From positions 65,001-129,000 of the forward strand of contig NZ_MSCT01000005.1 of the NCBI RefSeq assembly GCF_001921865.1: DNA of 64,000 nt, written 5' to 3'. This DNA comes from Pseudomonas chlororaphis. Its GTDB lineage: Bacteria > Pseudomonadota > Gammaproteobacteria > Pseudomonadales > Pseudomonadaceae. The notes under the pieces were generated by a model. It searched no databases. It had not been told where the DNA came from and saw only the letters and a program-made list of their open reading frames with translations. Position 1 is the stretch's first letter. Each line of letters starts with the position of its first letter. Both the position numbers and the translations under genes were made by a program. This document shows positions 21,784-31,027 of the stretch, one piece after another.

Positions 21784-21857
21784 TACTCACGCTCTCTTTG
21801 TCGTTGTTATCCGATCTGCCCGTTGTCGCGAGCCGATCTTGGCTGAAGGCTGACGGA

Positions 21858-22877
21858 TCAGATATTACTCTCGGTGAACTTCTCGTAATACAGCTGAACG
21901 CTCTCAAGTTGCTGATCTTGCAGCCAGATTCGGATCGATTCGACCATCGGCGGCGGTCCGCAGACGTACATATCCACTGGCGTGTCGCGCAGTTCGCTGC
22001 AATCGAAGTGCTCGGCGATGTAGCCGCGCTTGCCCGGCCAGTCCGCCGTCGGTTCGCTGACCACGGCAGTGTAGCGAAAGCCCGGCAATTGCCCGGAATA
22101 CGCCTCGATGCGCGCGGTTTCGCACAGGTCGGCGACGTGGCGCACGCCGTAGTACAGGTGTACCGGCTGGGTGCAGCCGTCGGCGACCAGTTGTTCGAGC
22201 ATCGCCAGCAGCGCCGAGAGCCCGGTGCCGCCGGCCACCAGCACCAGCGGCCGGGTGATATGGCGCAGGTAGAAGGCTCCCAGCGGCGCCTCCAGCCCGA
22301 TGCGGTCGCCGACCTGGCAGCCTTCGCGCAAGTAGTTGCTCATCGCCCCGTCGGGCAGCAGGCGAAGCAGAAACTGCAACTGGCGTTCACCCGAGCGATT
22401 GGCGAACGAGTAGGAACGTTTGCTCGAGGTGCCGGGGATCGATAGTCGGGCGTATTGCCCCGGCAGGAAGTCCAGCGCCGGTTGATCCGGGTCGAGTTGC
22501 AGTTGCAGGATCGCCGTGTTGTCGGACACCTGGCGTACCTCGCTGACTGTGGCGTTCAGCGGCGTCGGCCCCGCGGCGCTGCACAAGCTGGAGTCGAAGT
22601 CGAAATAGAACGTTGCATCGGACTGCACCCGGGTCTGGCAACTGAGCATCTTGCGCTGCGCCAGATCGGCCGGGGTGAGTGCTTCCTCGTCCACGTAGTC
22701 CTGGCTGTAGCGGCCGGACTCGCAGCGGCCCTGGCAGGTGCCGCAGACGCCTTCGCGGCAGTCCAGGGGGATCTTGATACCGTTGCGCAAGGCGGCATCG
22801 AGCAGTATTTCGTTGGCGTGCACGGGGAAGAACAGCGTCTTGCCGTCGGCAAAACTGAACGCGACCTTGTGGTTCAT
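21858..22877 (-). CDS. antC: Anthranilate 1,2-dioxygenase reductase component
   Basis: A 339-aa electron-transfer subunit feeding NADH electrons to AntAB. Domain order is plant-type 2Fe-2S ferredoxin first (C40, C45, C48, C80), then the FAD domain (KRSYSFANRS) and the NAD domain (LVAGGTGLSALLAML and CGPPPMVE). This fused layout is typical of AntC/BenC/XylZ. The gene follows antB after 12 nt, the last ant gene in the order antA-antB-antC. Confidence 0.95.
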   Translation of the reverse strand: MNHKVAFSFADGKTLFFPVHANEILLDAALRNGIKIPLDCREGVCGTCQGRCESGRYSQDYVDEEALTPADLAQRKMLSCQTRVQSDATFYFDFDSSLCSAAGPTPLNATVSEVRQVSDNTAILQLQLDPDQPALDFLPGQYARLSIPGTSSKRSYSFANRSGERQLQFLLRLLPDGAMSNYLREGCQVGDRIGLEAPLGAFYLRHITRPLVLVAGGTGLSALLAMLEQLVADGCTQPVHLYYGVRHVADLCETARIEAYSGQLPGFRYTAVVSEPTADWPGKRGYIAEHFDCSELRDTPVDMYVCGPPPMVESIRIWLQDQQLESVQLYYEKFTESNI

Positions 22878-22889
22878 GCCCGGTCTCCG

Positions 22890-23381
22890 TCAGAGGTGGT
22901 AGAAATCGAGCACCGAATTGATGCGGTCGTTGAGCAACAGCACGTGCTTGCGGGCGATCAGCCAGCTGTCGCCGTGGGGCTTGAGGCGATAAGTGGCATG
23001 GCCGAAGAACTGCTCGGCGGTGGCCAGGCGGTAGAACAGCGTGTGCCAGTTCAACCGCACTTGCAGGCTGCCGTCGGCCTCTTCGGCGATCCGCACATTG
23101 GCGATGTTGTGCAAGGTGCGCGGCATGGGAATGGTCGAGGCGGCCTTGCCGGTGCGGATGCGAAACACCCGGTCTTCCAGGCCCGAGCGGCTGGCGTAGT
23201 AGATCAGCGACATACCGCGCTTGGGGTCGGTGGTGTAGACATGCTCGGAGTCCCATTGCGGCAGGTGGAACTCGCTCTGCGGGTCGAAGAGCTCGAGGTA
23301 GGCGTCCCAGTCCTGAGCGTCGCACAGCTCGGATTTACGGTAGAAAAACTGCTCGATACGGTATTGCAGGTCGGCGTTCAT
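22890..23381 (-). CDS. antB: Anthranilate 1,2-dioxygenase small (beta) subunit
   Basis: A 163-aa ring-hydroxylating dioxygenase beta subunit, with no cofactor, that structurally supports AntA. Typical family features are IEQFFYRKSELCDAQDWDAY at the start and the RMLNDRINSVLDFYHL-like tail. The start is ATG 23381, 2 nt after the antA stop; longer in-frame readings enter antA. Length matches the family (160-165 aa). Confidence 0.94.
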   Translation of the reverse strand: MNADLQYRIEQFFYRKSELCDAQDWDAYLELFDPQSEFHLPQWDSEHVYTTDPKRGMSLIYYASRSGLEDRVFRIRTGKAASTIPMPRTLHNIANVRIAEEADGSLQVRLNWHTLFYRLATAEQFFGHATYRLKPHGDSWLIARKHVLLLNDRINSVLDFYHL

Positions 23382-23383
23382 CG

Positions 23384-24784
23384 TCACACTTCCTTGAGCT
23401 TGAGGGACTGTTCTGCGGCGGCCTTGCGGGCCAGGCCTTCGAGCAGGAAGCGCTGCCAGTTGCCATGCTGGTTCACGTACAACCCTTCGTGGGTGAATTC
23501 GGTGCCGGTCATGGCCGGCTGGATGCCGAGGGTCTCGCTGTTGCGGGTCGGCCCGGTTGCCCAGCGGTGGCTGCCGCGGGAGATGTCGCTCCAACGCTCC
23601 AGGCGGCCCTGGAAGCCGCGCTGGGCTTCGCGAAATTCCACCAGGTCGTCGGGGGTGCCCATGCCCGAGACGTTGAAGAAGTCCTCGAACTGACGGATGC
23701 GGTTCTCGCGGTCGGCGTCGGACTCGCCCTTGACCCCGATGCATTGGCTGACGATCTCGGTCTGGTTCCAGGCCAGCGGGCGGATGATCCGCAACTGCGA
23801 GCTGATCTGGTCGAGGAAGAACAGGCTGGGGTAGACGTTGAGGTTGCGCAGGCGGTGCATCATCCACTCGGCCCTGGCCTGGCCGTGCTCTTCCACCAGC
23901 CGCGGCATGATGCTGGCGTAGCCGGAGCGCACCGCGGGGTTGGGCATGTCGCTGAACAGCACGCTATGGCCGTTCTCGAAGGCGAACCAACCGTCGTCGG
24001 TATCGGCGTCGCCGGCGCCGAGCTTGCTGTAGTCCAGGGTCGCGCCGCTGCTGCCGTGCTCGCTGTTGACCTGCTGGCGGTGCTGCACGGTGGCCACGTA
24101 GTTGTAGTGCACGGTGCTCACGTGATAACCGTCCAGGCCATTCTCGTTCTGCAGCTTCCAGTTGCCGTCGTAGGTATAGGCGGACTTGCCCGGCAGTACC
24201 TCCAGCTCACCGGTGGGCGACTGGGCGACCATCATGTCGAAGAACACCTTGGCGTCACCGAGGAAGTCCTCCAGGGAATTGTCGGCCTGGGTGTCGAGGC
24301 TGATGAAGACGAACCCCTTGTAGCTGTCGATGCGCGCTTTCTTCAGGCCGCGGGTGGCCTTGTCGAAGCCCTCGGGGTATTCCCCCGGCGCCTTGACCTT
24401 CACCAGGCGCCCGTCGCTCTTGTAGCACCAGGCGTGGAACGGGCAGGTGAAGGTGGACTGGTTGCCCTTGCCGACCCGGGTCAGGGTGGTGCCGCGGTGT
24501 TGGCAGGCGTTGATCAGCGCGTTGAGCCGGCCTTCGCCGTCGCGGGTGATGATCATCGGCTGGCGTCCGGCGCGCATCGTCACGAAGTCGTGGTTATTGG
24601 CCAGCTCGCTTTCGTGGCAGGCGTAGATCCAGTTCTTCTCGAAGATCAGTTCCATCTCCAGGTCGAACAGCTCGGGCTCGGTGAACATGTCCCGGGCAAT
24701 GCGGAATACGCCGTCGTCGGGGCGAAAGTCCAGGCAGCCGTCGATAAAGCTTTTCCATTGTTCTGCGTTTCTCGCACCACTCAT
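23384..24784 (-). CDS. antA: Anthranilate 1,2-dioxygenase large (alpha) subunit
   Basis: A 466-aa Rieske non-haem iron oxygenase converting anthranilate to catechol, CO2 and ammonia. The Rieske cluster ligands are C94, H96, C114 and H117; the mononuclear iron site is DGYHVSTVHY (H221 and H226, with the bridging Asp D218). Length and motifs fit AntA; BenA-type substrate preference is possible from sequence alone, but kyn genes on both sides favour anthranilate. It is transcribed away from antR, its probable AraC-type activator. Confidence 0.94.
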   Translation of the reverse strand: MSGARNAEQWKSFIDGCLDFRPDDGVFRIARDMFTEPELFDLEMELIFEKNWIYACHESELANNHDFVTMRAGRQPMIITRDGEGRLNALINACQHRGTTLTRVGKGNQSTFTCPFHAWCYKSDGRLVKVKAPGEYPEGFDKATRGLKKARIDSYKGFVFISLDTQADNSLEDFLGDAKVFFDMMVAQSPTGELEVLPGKSAYTYDGNWKLQNENGLDGYHVSTVHYNYVATVQHRQQVNSEHGSSGATLDYSKLGAGDADTDDGWFAFENGHSVLFSDMPNPAVRSGYASIMPRLVEEHGQARAEWMMHRLRNLNVYPSLFFLDQISSQLRIIRPLAWNQTEIVSQCIGVKGESDADRENRIRQFEDFFNVSGMGTPDDLVEFREAQRGFQGRLERWSDISRGSHRWATGPTRNSETLGIQPAMTGTEFTHEGLYVNQHGNWQRFLLEGLARKAAAEQSLKLKEV

Positions 24785-25313
24785 GAGTGAGTACCTTTCT
24801 TGTTCAGGCCAATCGGTGCCTGCATTAGAGAGAGTGGGGCGCCTGGGTGGCTATCCGCTTAATCGGCCAAGGCCATCCACAAAATTGAATGCCCTGGATG
24901 CGCTCTTGTAGGAGCGCAGCTTGCTCGCGATCGAGGCGACGCAGTGGGTCAGGAGAAGCGCTATCGCGGGCAAGCCTCGCTCCTACAGGACTGCACAGTC
25001 GTTCGCAGCCCGCGGCAGCGGCCACAGGGGGCGTGGGTGTGGGGGAAATACCCAGGGCGCGCGCGGCAGGCGATCAACGGCTGCACCGCGCTGCACCGAT
25101 GGGCTACTGTTTGGCGCAGCCTCGTTTGGGTTTTTAGCCAGGGTCGGGCCGGCTCTATCCACTTAGTTGGCGATTGCTATCCAGTTGGTTGGCAGTGCCG
25201 GGCGGTGGCGTAAAACTTGCTCTTCTTGCTGTCGACTGTTGCAAGCAAGCCGTACTTCAAGCCAGACGCGCCGTCAGAGCGCGCCAAAAAAATATTGCCG
25301 TGGGTGCGCCGTG
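24785..25313. other. antA-antR divergent intergenic region (529 bp)
   Basis: It holds the promoters of antABC and antR, plus a REP doublet (24906-24989). The 25130-25260 stretch is less GC-rich and is the likely AntR-binding zone, but I see no clear direct repeat that I can defend as an operator. No gene is supported here. Confidence 0.6.
24906..24989. repeat. REP doublet (REPIN), type 1
   Basis: Inverted copies of the TGTAGGAGCGCAGCTTGCTC-type REP; left arm ends near 24931 and right arm begins near 24964. It sits in the antA-antR regulatory gap, nearer antA. Confidence 0.85.
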
Positions 25314-26327
25314 ATGAATAGCAAGGCCGATTCGCCGTTTCGCGACATTCGTATCGATCGCTACGACCTCGAAGGGGCGCGCACCTGGATGTCGGGAATC
25401 TGCGGGCCGCACCGGCTCGAGACCGCGACCCCCGAGCGCATCCGTTTTCACCACAGCGCCAATGTGTTCAAGTCGCGGGCCACGACCCTGGGCATCATCG
25501 AATACGGCACCGACGTCACCATCGATATCGAGGACGCCGAGCATTTCAGCAGCTACAGCCTGAGCCTGCCGCTGAGCGGCGACCAGGAGCTGAGCAAGGA
25601 CGGCCGCCTGCTGCGTTCCAATCGCGACCAGGGGGTGATCATCGCGCCCAACGAAAGCCAGATGCTGGCGATCTCCGGCGACTGCCGCAAAGTCCAGGTG
25701 GTGATTACCCGCGCGGCCATGGGCGAGGCCCTGGAAGCCCTGTTGCAACGCCCGCCAGAGGCGCCGCTGCGTTTCGAGGCGGTGATGGATGCGGTGGACG
25801 GCGCGTCGGCGTCCTGGTGGCGCATGGCGCGGTACTTCATCGGCGAGCTTGAGCGCAGCAGCGAGCTGTACGAACAACTGGCGTTTACCCGCGACCTGGA
25901 AAGCTCGTTGATCAAGGGCCTGATCCTCGCCCAGCCGAACAACTACTCGGCGCAGTTGCGCGAGGTGCTGGAGGTCAAGTTGCCCCACTACCTGCTCCGC
26001 GCCCGCCAGTACATCCATGCCAACGCCCGCGAGCCCTTGTGCCTGGAGGACCTGGAAGCCGCCGCCGGGGTGTCGCGCTTCAAGCTGTTCGAGGCGTTCA
26101 AGAAGTACTTCGCCCTGTCGCCGATGGCCTACCTGAAGAAATACCGGCTCACCGCGGTGCGCCAGGAAATCCTCGAGCACGGCTCGGCGCGGACCATTTC
26201 CGAGATCGCCCTGGGCTGGGGCTTCAGCCACCTGGGGCGGTTCTCCGCGGAGTACCGCAAGCTGTTCGACGAGCCGCCCAGCGTCACCTTGCAGCGCCAC
26301 GACGCGCGGCGCCTGGGCGGTTTTTGA
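25314..26327 (+). CDS. antR: AraC-family activator of anthranilate catabolism
   Basis: A 337-aa AraC/XylS-type regulator: a cupin-like N-terminal half and a C-terminal pair of HTH motifs (LEDLEAAAGVSRFKLFEAFK and ISEIALGWGFSHLGRFSAEY). It is divergent from antABC, as AntR is in other pseudomonads, so control of antABC by anthranilate is the likely role. ATG 25314 is preceded directly by an in-frame GTG (25311); the Shine-Dalgarno is weak either way. Its 3' end faces kynR with only 6 bp between the stops. Confidence 0.88.
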   Translation: MNSKADSPFRDIRIDRYDLEGARTWMSGICGPHRLETATPERIRFHHSANVFKSRATTLGIIEYGTDVTIDIEDAEHFSSYSLSLPLSGDQELSKDGRLLRSNRDQGVIIAPNESQMLAISGDCRKVQVVITRAAMGEALEALLQRPPEAPLRFEAVMDAVDGASASWWRMARYFIGELERSSELYEQLAFTRDLESSLIKGLILAQPNNYSAQLREVLEVKLPHYLLRARQYIHANAREPLCLEDLEAAAGVSRFKLFEAFKKYFALSPMAYLKKYRLTAVRQEILEHGSARTISEIALGWGFSHLGRFSAEYRKLFDEPPSVTLQRHDARRLGGF

Positions 26328-26333
26328 GGCGCG

Positions 26334-26816
26334 CTACTTGCGCAGCACCAGGTCCAGCAGGCCGTCCTGTTCCTTGATTTTCTGCAGGATGATTTCCGAG
26401 CGGATGTCGGTGACCCCGGACGTACGGTTCAGGTGATTGACGATGAAATCCGAGAAGTGCTTGAGGTTGCGCGCCTGGATCCGCAGCACATAGTTGCTGG
26501 CGCCGGTGATCACATAGGCGCTGGCTACTTCCGGCCACTGCTGGAGCTTCTTGATAAAGGTCTCGTGCCAGTCGGCCACGTCCTGGCGCAGCGAGACATG
26601 GACGATCGCCTCCAGCTCGACGCCCAGGCGCTCGGCGTCGAGCACCGCGCGATAGCCGCTGATGATGCCTTCGCTCTCCAGCAGGCGCAGGCGTCGCAGG
26701 CAGGCCGAGGGCGAGAGGGCGACTTTTTCCGCCAGCTCCTGGTTGCTGATGCGGCCGTCCTGTTGCAGGAAGTGCAGGAGGCGCAGGTCTGTCGAGTCGA
26801 GAATCATGGTTGGCAT
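26334..26816 (-). CDS. kynR: Lrp/AsnC-family regulator of kynurenine genes
   Basis: A 160-aa Lrp-type regulator: N-terminal HTH (DLRLLHFLQQDGRISNQELA ... SPSACLRRLRLLE) and a C-terminal RAM effector domain (ASAYVITGASNYVLRIQARN). KynR in P. aeruginosa is of this type and responds to kynurenine. Here it is divergent from kynU rather than from kynB, with 176 bp between. Start could be ATG 26816 or ATG 26807. Control of the distant kynBA unit is suggested by a shared upstream element. Confidence 0.87.
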   Translation of the reverse strand: MPTMILDSTDLRLLHFLQQDGRISNQELAEKVALSPSACLRRLRLLESEGIISGYRAVLDAERLGVELEAIVHVSLRQDVADWHETFIKKLQQWPEVASAYVITGASNYVLRIQARNLKHFSDFIVNHLNRTSGVTDIRSEIILQKIKEQDGLLDLVLRK

Positions 26817-26876
26817 TTATCCGCGTTTTTTTAAGTTGTAGTCGAATAATCTTCGAGGCTGTGCCGCACTCGTAGC

Positions 26877-26895
26877 GCATTTTGCATGAAAATTC
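26877..26895 (+). promoter_or_regulatory. Candidate KynR operator in the kynR-kynU region
   Basis: GCATTTTGCATGAAAATTC, 60 nt upstream of kynR and 97 nt upstream of kynU, matches the element upstream of kynB (18647-18665) at 16 of 19 positions. The pattern is GCATTTYGCAWGAAWATTC. Function as an operator is inferred from recurrence in two kyn promoters. Confidence 0.55.
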
Positions 26896-26992
26896 TCCAA
26901 GGCTTCGTTCATTATTTTCCTCACCGTGCAGGCACCGATGCCCTTCGGGTATTGCGTGCGCTGTCGCCTGCCCAGCGAAAACAGGAACGCCC

Positions 26993-28243
26993 ATGACAAC
27001 AAGAAACCACTGCCTGGCCCTCGATGCCCAAGACCCGCTGGCGCCGCTGCGCGACCAGTTCGCGCTGCCCGACGGGGTGATCTATCTCGACGGCAACTCC
27101 CTGGGCGCGCGCCCGGTGGCGGCACTGCAACGCGCGCAGCAAGTGATTGCCGAAGAGTGGGGCAACGGCCTGATCCGTAGCTGGAACAGCGCCGGCTGGC
27201 GCGACCTGTCGCAGCGCCTGGGCGACCGCCTGGCGCGGCTGATCGGCGCCGATGCCAACGAAGTGGTGATCACCGACACCACCTCGATCAACCTGTTCAA
27301 GGTGCTTGCCGCGGCCTTGCGCGTGCAGGCGCTCAAGGCGCCGCAGCGGCGGGTGATCGTCAGCGAGAGCAGCAACTTTCCCACCGATTTGTACATCGCC
27401 GAAGGCCTGGTCGAGATGCTCCAGCAGGGTTATTCCCTGCGCCTGGTAGACGGCCCCGAGGAGCTGCCCCAGGCCATCGGCGACGACGTCGCGGTGGTCA
27501 TGCTCACCCACGTCAACTACAAGACCGGCTACATGCACGACATGCAGGCGGTGACCGCGCTGACCCACGAATGCGGCGCGCTGAGCCTCTGGGACCTGGC
27601 CCATTCCGCCGGCGCGGTGCCGGTGGACCTCAAGCAGGCCGGCGCCGACTACGCCATCGGCTGCACCTACAAGTACCTCAATGGCGGGCCGGGTTCGCAG
27701 GCGTTCGCCTGGGTCTCGCCGGCGCTCTGCGACCTGGTCAAGCAGCCGTTGGCCGGATGGTTCGGCCATGCGCGGCAGTTCGACATGGACGCGCAATACC
27801 AGCCCAGCAGCGGCATCGCCCGTTACCTGTGCGGCACCCAGCCGATCACCTCGCTGGCCATGGTCGAGTGCGGCCTGGAGATCTTCGAGCAGACCGACAT
27901 GGCCAGCCTGCGGCGCAAGTCCCTGGCGCTGACCGACCTGTTCATCGAGTTGGTGGAACAGCGCTGCGCGGCCCACGGCCTGACGCTGGTCACCCCGCGC
28001 GAACACGCCAGGCGCGGCAGCCATGTCAGCTTCGAGCACCCCGAAGGTTACGCGGTGATCCAGGCCTTGATCGCCCGAGGCGTGATCGGCGATTACCGCG
28101 AGCCGCGGATCATGCGTTTCGGTTTCACGCCGCTGTACACCCGCTTCAGCGAAGTCTGGGACGCGGTAGAGATCCTCGGCGAAATCCTCGACCAGCGAAC
28201 CTGGGCCGAGCCGCAGTTCCAGATTCGCCACAGCGTGACCTGA
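26993..28243 (+). CDS. kynU: Kynureninase
   Basis: A 416-aa PLP enzyme splitting L-kynurenine to anthranilate and alanine, supplying substrate for AntABC. The PLP lysine is K227 in [13 protein letters not shown]; the cofactor-binding [16 protein letters not shown] and the IRSWNSAGW loop are intact. ATG 26993 has ACAGGAA about 7 nt upstream and matches the usual N-terminus. Length is normal (416 aa). A transporter gene follows in the same direction after a repeat. Confidence 0.96.
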   Translation: MTTRNHCLALDAQDPLAPLRDQFALPDGVIYLDGNSLGARPVAALQRAQQVIAEEWGNGLIRSWNSAGWRDLSQRLGDRLARLIGADANEVVITDTTSINLFKVLAAALRVQALKAPQRRVIVSESSNFPTDLYIAEGLVEMLQQGYSLRLVDGPEELPQAIGDDVAVVMLTHVNYKTGYMHDMQAVTALTHECGALSLWDLAHSAGAVPVDLKQAGADYAIGCTYKYLNGGPGSQAFAWVSPALCDLVKQPLAGWFGHARQFDMDAQYQPSSGIARYLCGTQPITSLAMVECGLEIFEQTDMASLRRKSLALTDLFIELVEQRCAAHGLTLVTPREHARRGSHVSFEHPEGYAVIQALIARGVIGDYREPRIMRFGFTPLYTRFSEVWDAVEILGEILDQRTWAEPQFQIRHSVT

Positions 28244-28259
28244 ACACAGCAACCCGATA

Positions 28260-28395
28260 CCTGTAGCCGCTGCCGCAGGCGGCGTTCGGCGACGAAGTCG
28301 TCGTGAAGCCGATGGGCGCGGTTTTCCAGTGACACCGCGGACATCGGTTTACGCCTGCTGCGCAGTCGATCGCAGCCTGCGGCAGCGGCTACAGG
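28260..28395. repeat. REP doublet, type 2
   Basis: Inverted copies of CTGTAGCCGCTGCCGCAGGC at the left and its complement (GCCTGCGGCAGCGGCTACAG) at the right, around an imperfect spacer that itself repeats pieces of the arm. It lies between kynU and the downstream permease. Confidence 0.85.
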
Positions 28396-28444
28396 AATGT
28401 TCGACGTTACAGCGTGCCAATAACAATAAAAGAGGCTCACACAC

Positions 28445-29848
28445 GTGACCAATACCAACCAGGGTTTCGCCGCGATCTCCCATCGCGAACAGGGCTTGCG
28501 CCGCCAGCTCACGGCCGGGCAGATGAGCATGATCGCCATCGGCGGGGCGATCGGCACCGGGCTGTTCATGGGCAGCGCCTACGCCATCGGTTACGCCGGC
28601 CCCAGCGTACTGCTCAGCTACGCCATCGGCGCGCTCATCACCTTGCTGCTGATGGGCTGCCTGGCGGAAATGACCGTGGCCCATTCCACTTCCGGCTCCT
28701 TCGGCGCCTACGCCGAGTTCTACATCAGCCCGCTGGCCGGGTTCCTGGTGCGCTACGCCTACTGGGCGGCCATCGTCCTGGCGGTCGGCGCCGAGGTCAC
28801 GGCCATCGCCATGTACATGAAGTACTGGTTCGCCCACGTGCCGGAATGGGTGTGGATCGTCTCGTTCTCCAGCGTGCTGATCCTGCTCAATGCCATCAGC
28901 GTGAAGACCTTCGGCAACTTCGAGTACTGGTTCTCGACCATCAAGATCGCCGCCATCGTCGGCTTTATTCTCCTCGCGGTGTACGTGGTGTTCGGCTCCG
29001 GCAACGCCGACTACGGCTTGCACAACTACACGGCCTTCGGCGGCTTTTTCCCCAACGGTATGGAGGGCATGTGGATCGCGGTGATCGTCTCGATCTTCAG
29101 CTACCTGAGCGTGGAGATGATCGCGGTGGCCGCCGGCGAAGCCGAGGACCCGCAGCAAGCGGTGAAAAAGGCCTTTCGCGCGACCATCGTGCGGCTGGTG
29201 GTGTTCTACCTGCTGACCCTGGCGCTGATGCTGGCCATCGTGCCCTGGACCCAGGCCGGCAAGGCGCAAAGCCCGTTCGTCACGGTGATGCAGACCCTGG
29301 GCATTCCCGGTGCCACCGGGGTGATGAACTTCGTGATCCTGGTCGCCGCGCTGTCGGCGATGAACAGCCAGCTGTACATCACCACGCGCATGATGTTCAG
29401 CCTGTCCCGAGGCGGCTATGCGCCCAAATCCATGGGCACGCTGAGCAAGAGCGGCATCCCGCTCAATGCCTTGCTGCTGTCCAGTTCGGGCATCGCCCTG
29501 GCGACCCTGGTCAACGTGCTGTACCCGGAAAGCTCGTTCACCCTGATGATGGCGATCTCGATGTTCGGCGCGATCTTCACCTGGTTCATGATCTTTCTCA
29601 CTCACTACTGCTTCCGTCGTTACCACCAGCGCCATGGTGAACAACAGTTGTCGTTCCGCATGCGTCTGTTTCCCTGGAGCACGTTGTTGGGGCTGGTGTT
29701 GATGGGCGCGGTGATGGTTACCACTTACTTCACCGAGGCGTTCAAGATGACCCTGGTGTTCGGCGTGCCGTTCCTGGTGATCCTGACCCTGGTGTACGGG
29801 CTGTTCTTCAGGAAGCCCCGGGCGGCGGGCGCGCTGTCCAAGGTCTGA
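28445..29848 (+). CDS. APC-superfamily amino-acid permease downstream of kynU
   Basis: A 467-aa inner-membrane permease with about 12 hydrophobic helices. N-terminal SMIAIGGAIGTGLFMGSAYA and EMTVAHSTSGSFGAYAEFY are amino-acid-transporter-family hallmarks, but the protein is clearly different from the AroP-like permease upstream. The start is GTG 28445, with AAGAGG about 9 nt before it. Placement after kynU suggests uptake of tryptophan, kynurenine or alanine, but GABA/proline-type substrates cannot be excluded. Confidence 0.83.
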   Translation: MTNTNQGFAAISHREQGLRRQLTAGQMSMIAIGGAIGTGLFMGSAYAIGYAGPSVLLSYAIGALITLLLMGCLAEMTVAHSTSGSFGAYAEFYISPLAGFLVRYAYWAAIVLAVGAEVTAIAMYMKYWFAHVPEWVWIVSFSSVLILLNAISVKTFGNFEYWFSTIKIAAIVGFILLAVYVVFGSGNADYGLHNYTAFGGFFPNGMEGMWIAVIVSIFSYLSVEMIAVAAGEAEDPQQAVKKAFRATIVRLVVFYLLTLALMLAIVPWTQAGKAQSPFVTVMQTLGIPGATGVMNFVILVAALSAMNSQLYITTRMMFSLSRGGYAPKSMGTLSKSGIPLNALLLSSSGIALATLVNVLYPESSFTLMMAISMFGAIFTWFMIFLTHYCFRRYHQRHGEQQLSFRMRLFPWSTLLGLVLMGAVMVTTYFTEAFKMTLVFGVPFLVILTLVYGLFFRKPRAAGALSKV

Positions 29849-29855
29849 TTAAAAA

Positions 29856-29949
29856 CCTGTAGGAGCGCAGCTTGCTCGCGATCCGCGTAGCGGCCATCCA
29901 CCGCAGCGTTGCGCCGAACGCTATCGCGAGCAAGCTGCGCTCCTACAGG
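29856..29949. repeat. Perfect REPIN, type 1, between convergent genes
   Basis: Two perfect 27-nt inverted arms, 29856-29882 and 29923-29949, beginning CCTGTAGGAGCGCAGC and ending with its complement. The left arm starts 7 nt after the permease stop. The right arm contains the stop codon (TAG, 29943-29945) of the convergent LysR gene. It probably also acts as the shared transcription barrier. Confidence 0.93.
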
Positions 29950-30827
29950 GCCCTCAGGGCTTCCAGCAAGGCCTTGGCGTAGGCCGGCAACTGCGCAAAA
30001 TCTTGCGCGCACAGCAGCAGTTTGCGTTGCGCCCAGTCCTCCTTCAGCGCCACGCAGCGGAAGGCGCGCGGCTGCGGCCAGCGCTCGACCGCCGCTTGCG
30101 GCACCACCGCCAGCCCGGCGCCGCGGGCGACCATGCGCAGTACTGCGTCGAAACCTTCGGCGCGGATGCGGATGTGCATGCGCAGGCCGAGGTGCAGCGC
30201 CTGTTCTTCCAGGTAGCCCGCCAGCGCACTGTGGGCAGCCAGGCCGACATAGGGGTAGGGCAGGGTCTCGGCGAAACCAGGCCGCTCGGCCTGGGCCAGG
30301 GGATGCCCGACGGGCAGGACCAGCACCAGCGGGTCGTCGCGAAACGGCCGGGTCTGCAAGCCCTGGGTTTCCACCGCGTCGGAGACGATGCCCAGGTCCG
30401 CCGCGCCCTGGCGCAACGCATGGGTGATACGCAGGCTGGGCAGTTCCTGCAGCTCGATATCGAGGTTGGGGTGGCGGCAGAGAAAGTCCGCCAGCGGCTC
30501 CGGCAGGTATTCGGTGATCGCCGTGGTATTGCACAGAAGGCGCACCTGGCCTTTGACGCCCTGGGCGTACTCGGCCAGTTCCTGTTGCAGGTGCTCGGCC
30601 TGTCGCAGCAGGCTGCGCGCGTGTTGGGCCAGGGCCTTGCCGGCGGGCGTGGGGCTCACGCCACGGCGGCCGCGGTGCAGGAACTCGGCGCCCAGGGACG
30701 CCTCCATCGCCCGGATTCGCGCGCTGGCGGCGGCCAGCGACAGGTGGCTGCGGCTGGCGCCGGCAGTGATATTGCCGGCGTCGAGGATGTTCAGGTACAG
30801 GCGCAGGTCGGTCAGGTCGAAGTGCAT
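29943..30827 (-). CDS. LysR-type regulator, divergent from a TauE-family gene
   Basis: A 294-aa LysR-type regulator: HTH DLRLYLNILDAGNITAGASR ... SLAAASARIRAMEASLG, then a periplasmic-binding-like effector domain (GQVRLLCNTTAITEYLPEPL). Start ATG 30827 has AAGGAC upstream. The final Leu codon and the TAG stop are supplied by the REPIN at 29856-29949, so the native C-terminus was probably altered by repeat insertion. It is divergent from the TauE/SafE exporter gene, its likely target. Confidence 0.88.
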   Translation of the reverse strand: MHFDLTDLRLYLNILDAGNITAGASRSHLSLAAASARIRAMEASLGAEFLHRGRRGVSPTPAGKALAQHARSLLRQAEHLQQELAEYAQGVKGQVRLLCNTTAITEYLPEPLADFLCRHPNLDIELQELPSLRITHALRQGAADLGIVSDAVETQGLQTRPFRDDPLVLVLPVGHPLAQAERPGFAETLPYPYVGLAAHSALAGYLEEQALHLGLRMHIRIRAEGFDAVLRMVARGAGLAVVPQAAVERWPQPRAFRCVALKEDWAQRKLLLCAQDFAQLPAYAKALLEALRAL

Positions 30828-30860
30828 TAGAGGTGTCCTTGATAGCGCCGCGTTGCGGCT

Positions 30861-30923
30861 ATCGCGAGCAAGCTCGCTCCTACAGGGGACGCGTTCTTCT
30901 GTAGGAGCAAGCTTGCTCGCGAT
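30861..30923. repeat. Tail-to-tail REP pair in a divergent promoter region
   Basis: ATCGCGAGCAAGCTCGCTCC... followed by its inverse ...GTAGGAGCAAGCTTGCTCGC; the CCTACAG/CTGTAGG ends face inward, the opposite order to the other doublets here. It occupies the 200-bp gap between two divergent genes, 34 nt from the LysR start. Confidence 0.82.
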
Positions 30924-31027
30924 AGGGCCATAACAGCCGCTGAAAATCTCAAGCCTCTGCCTAAACAAGAGGCTGCCTCAGTATATGGCAGATTTTCAGC
31001 CCGCCGCCGCGGGCGCAGGATGGCGCC

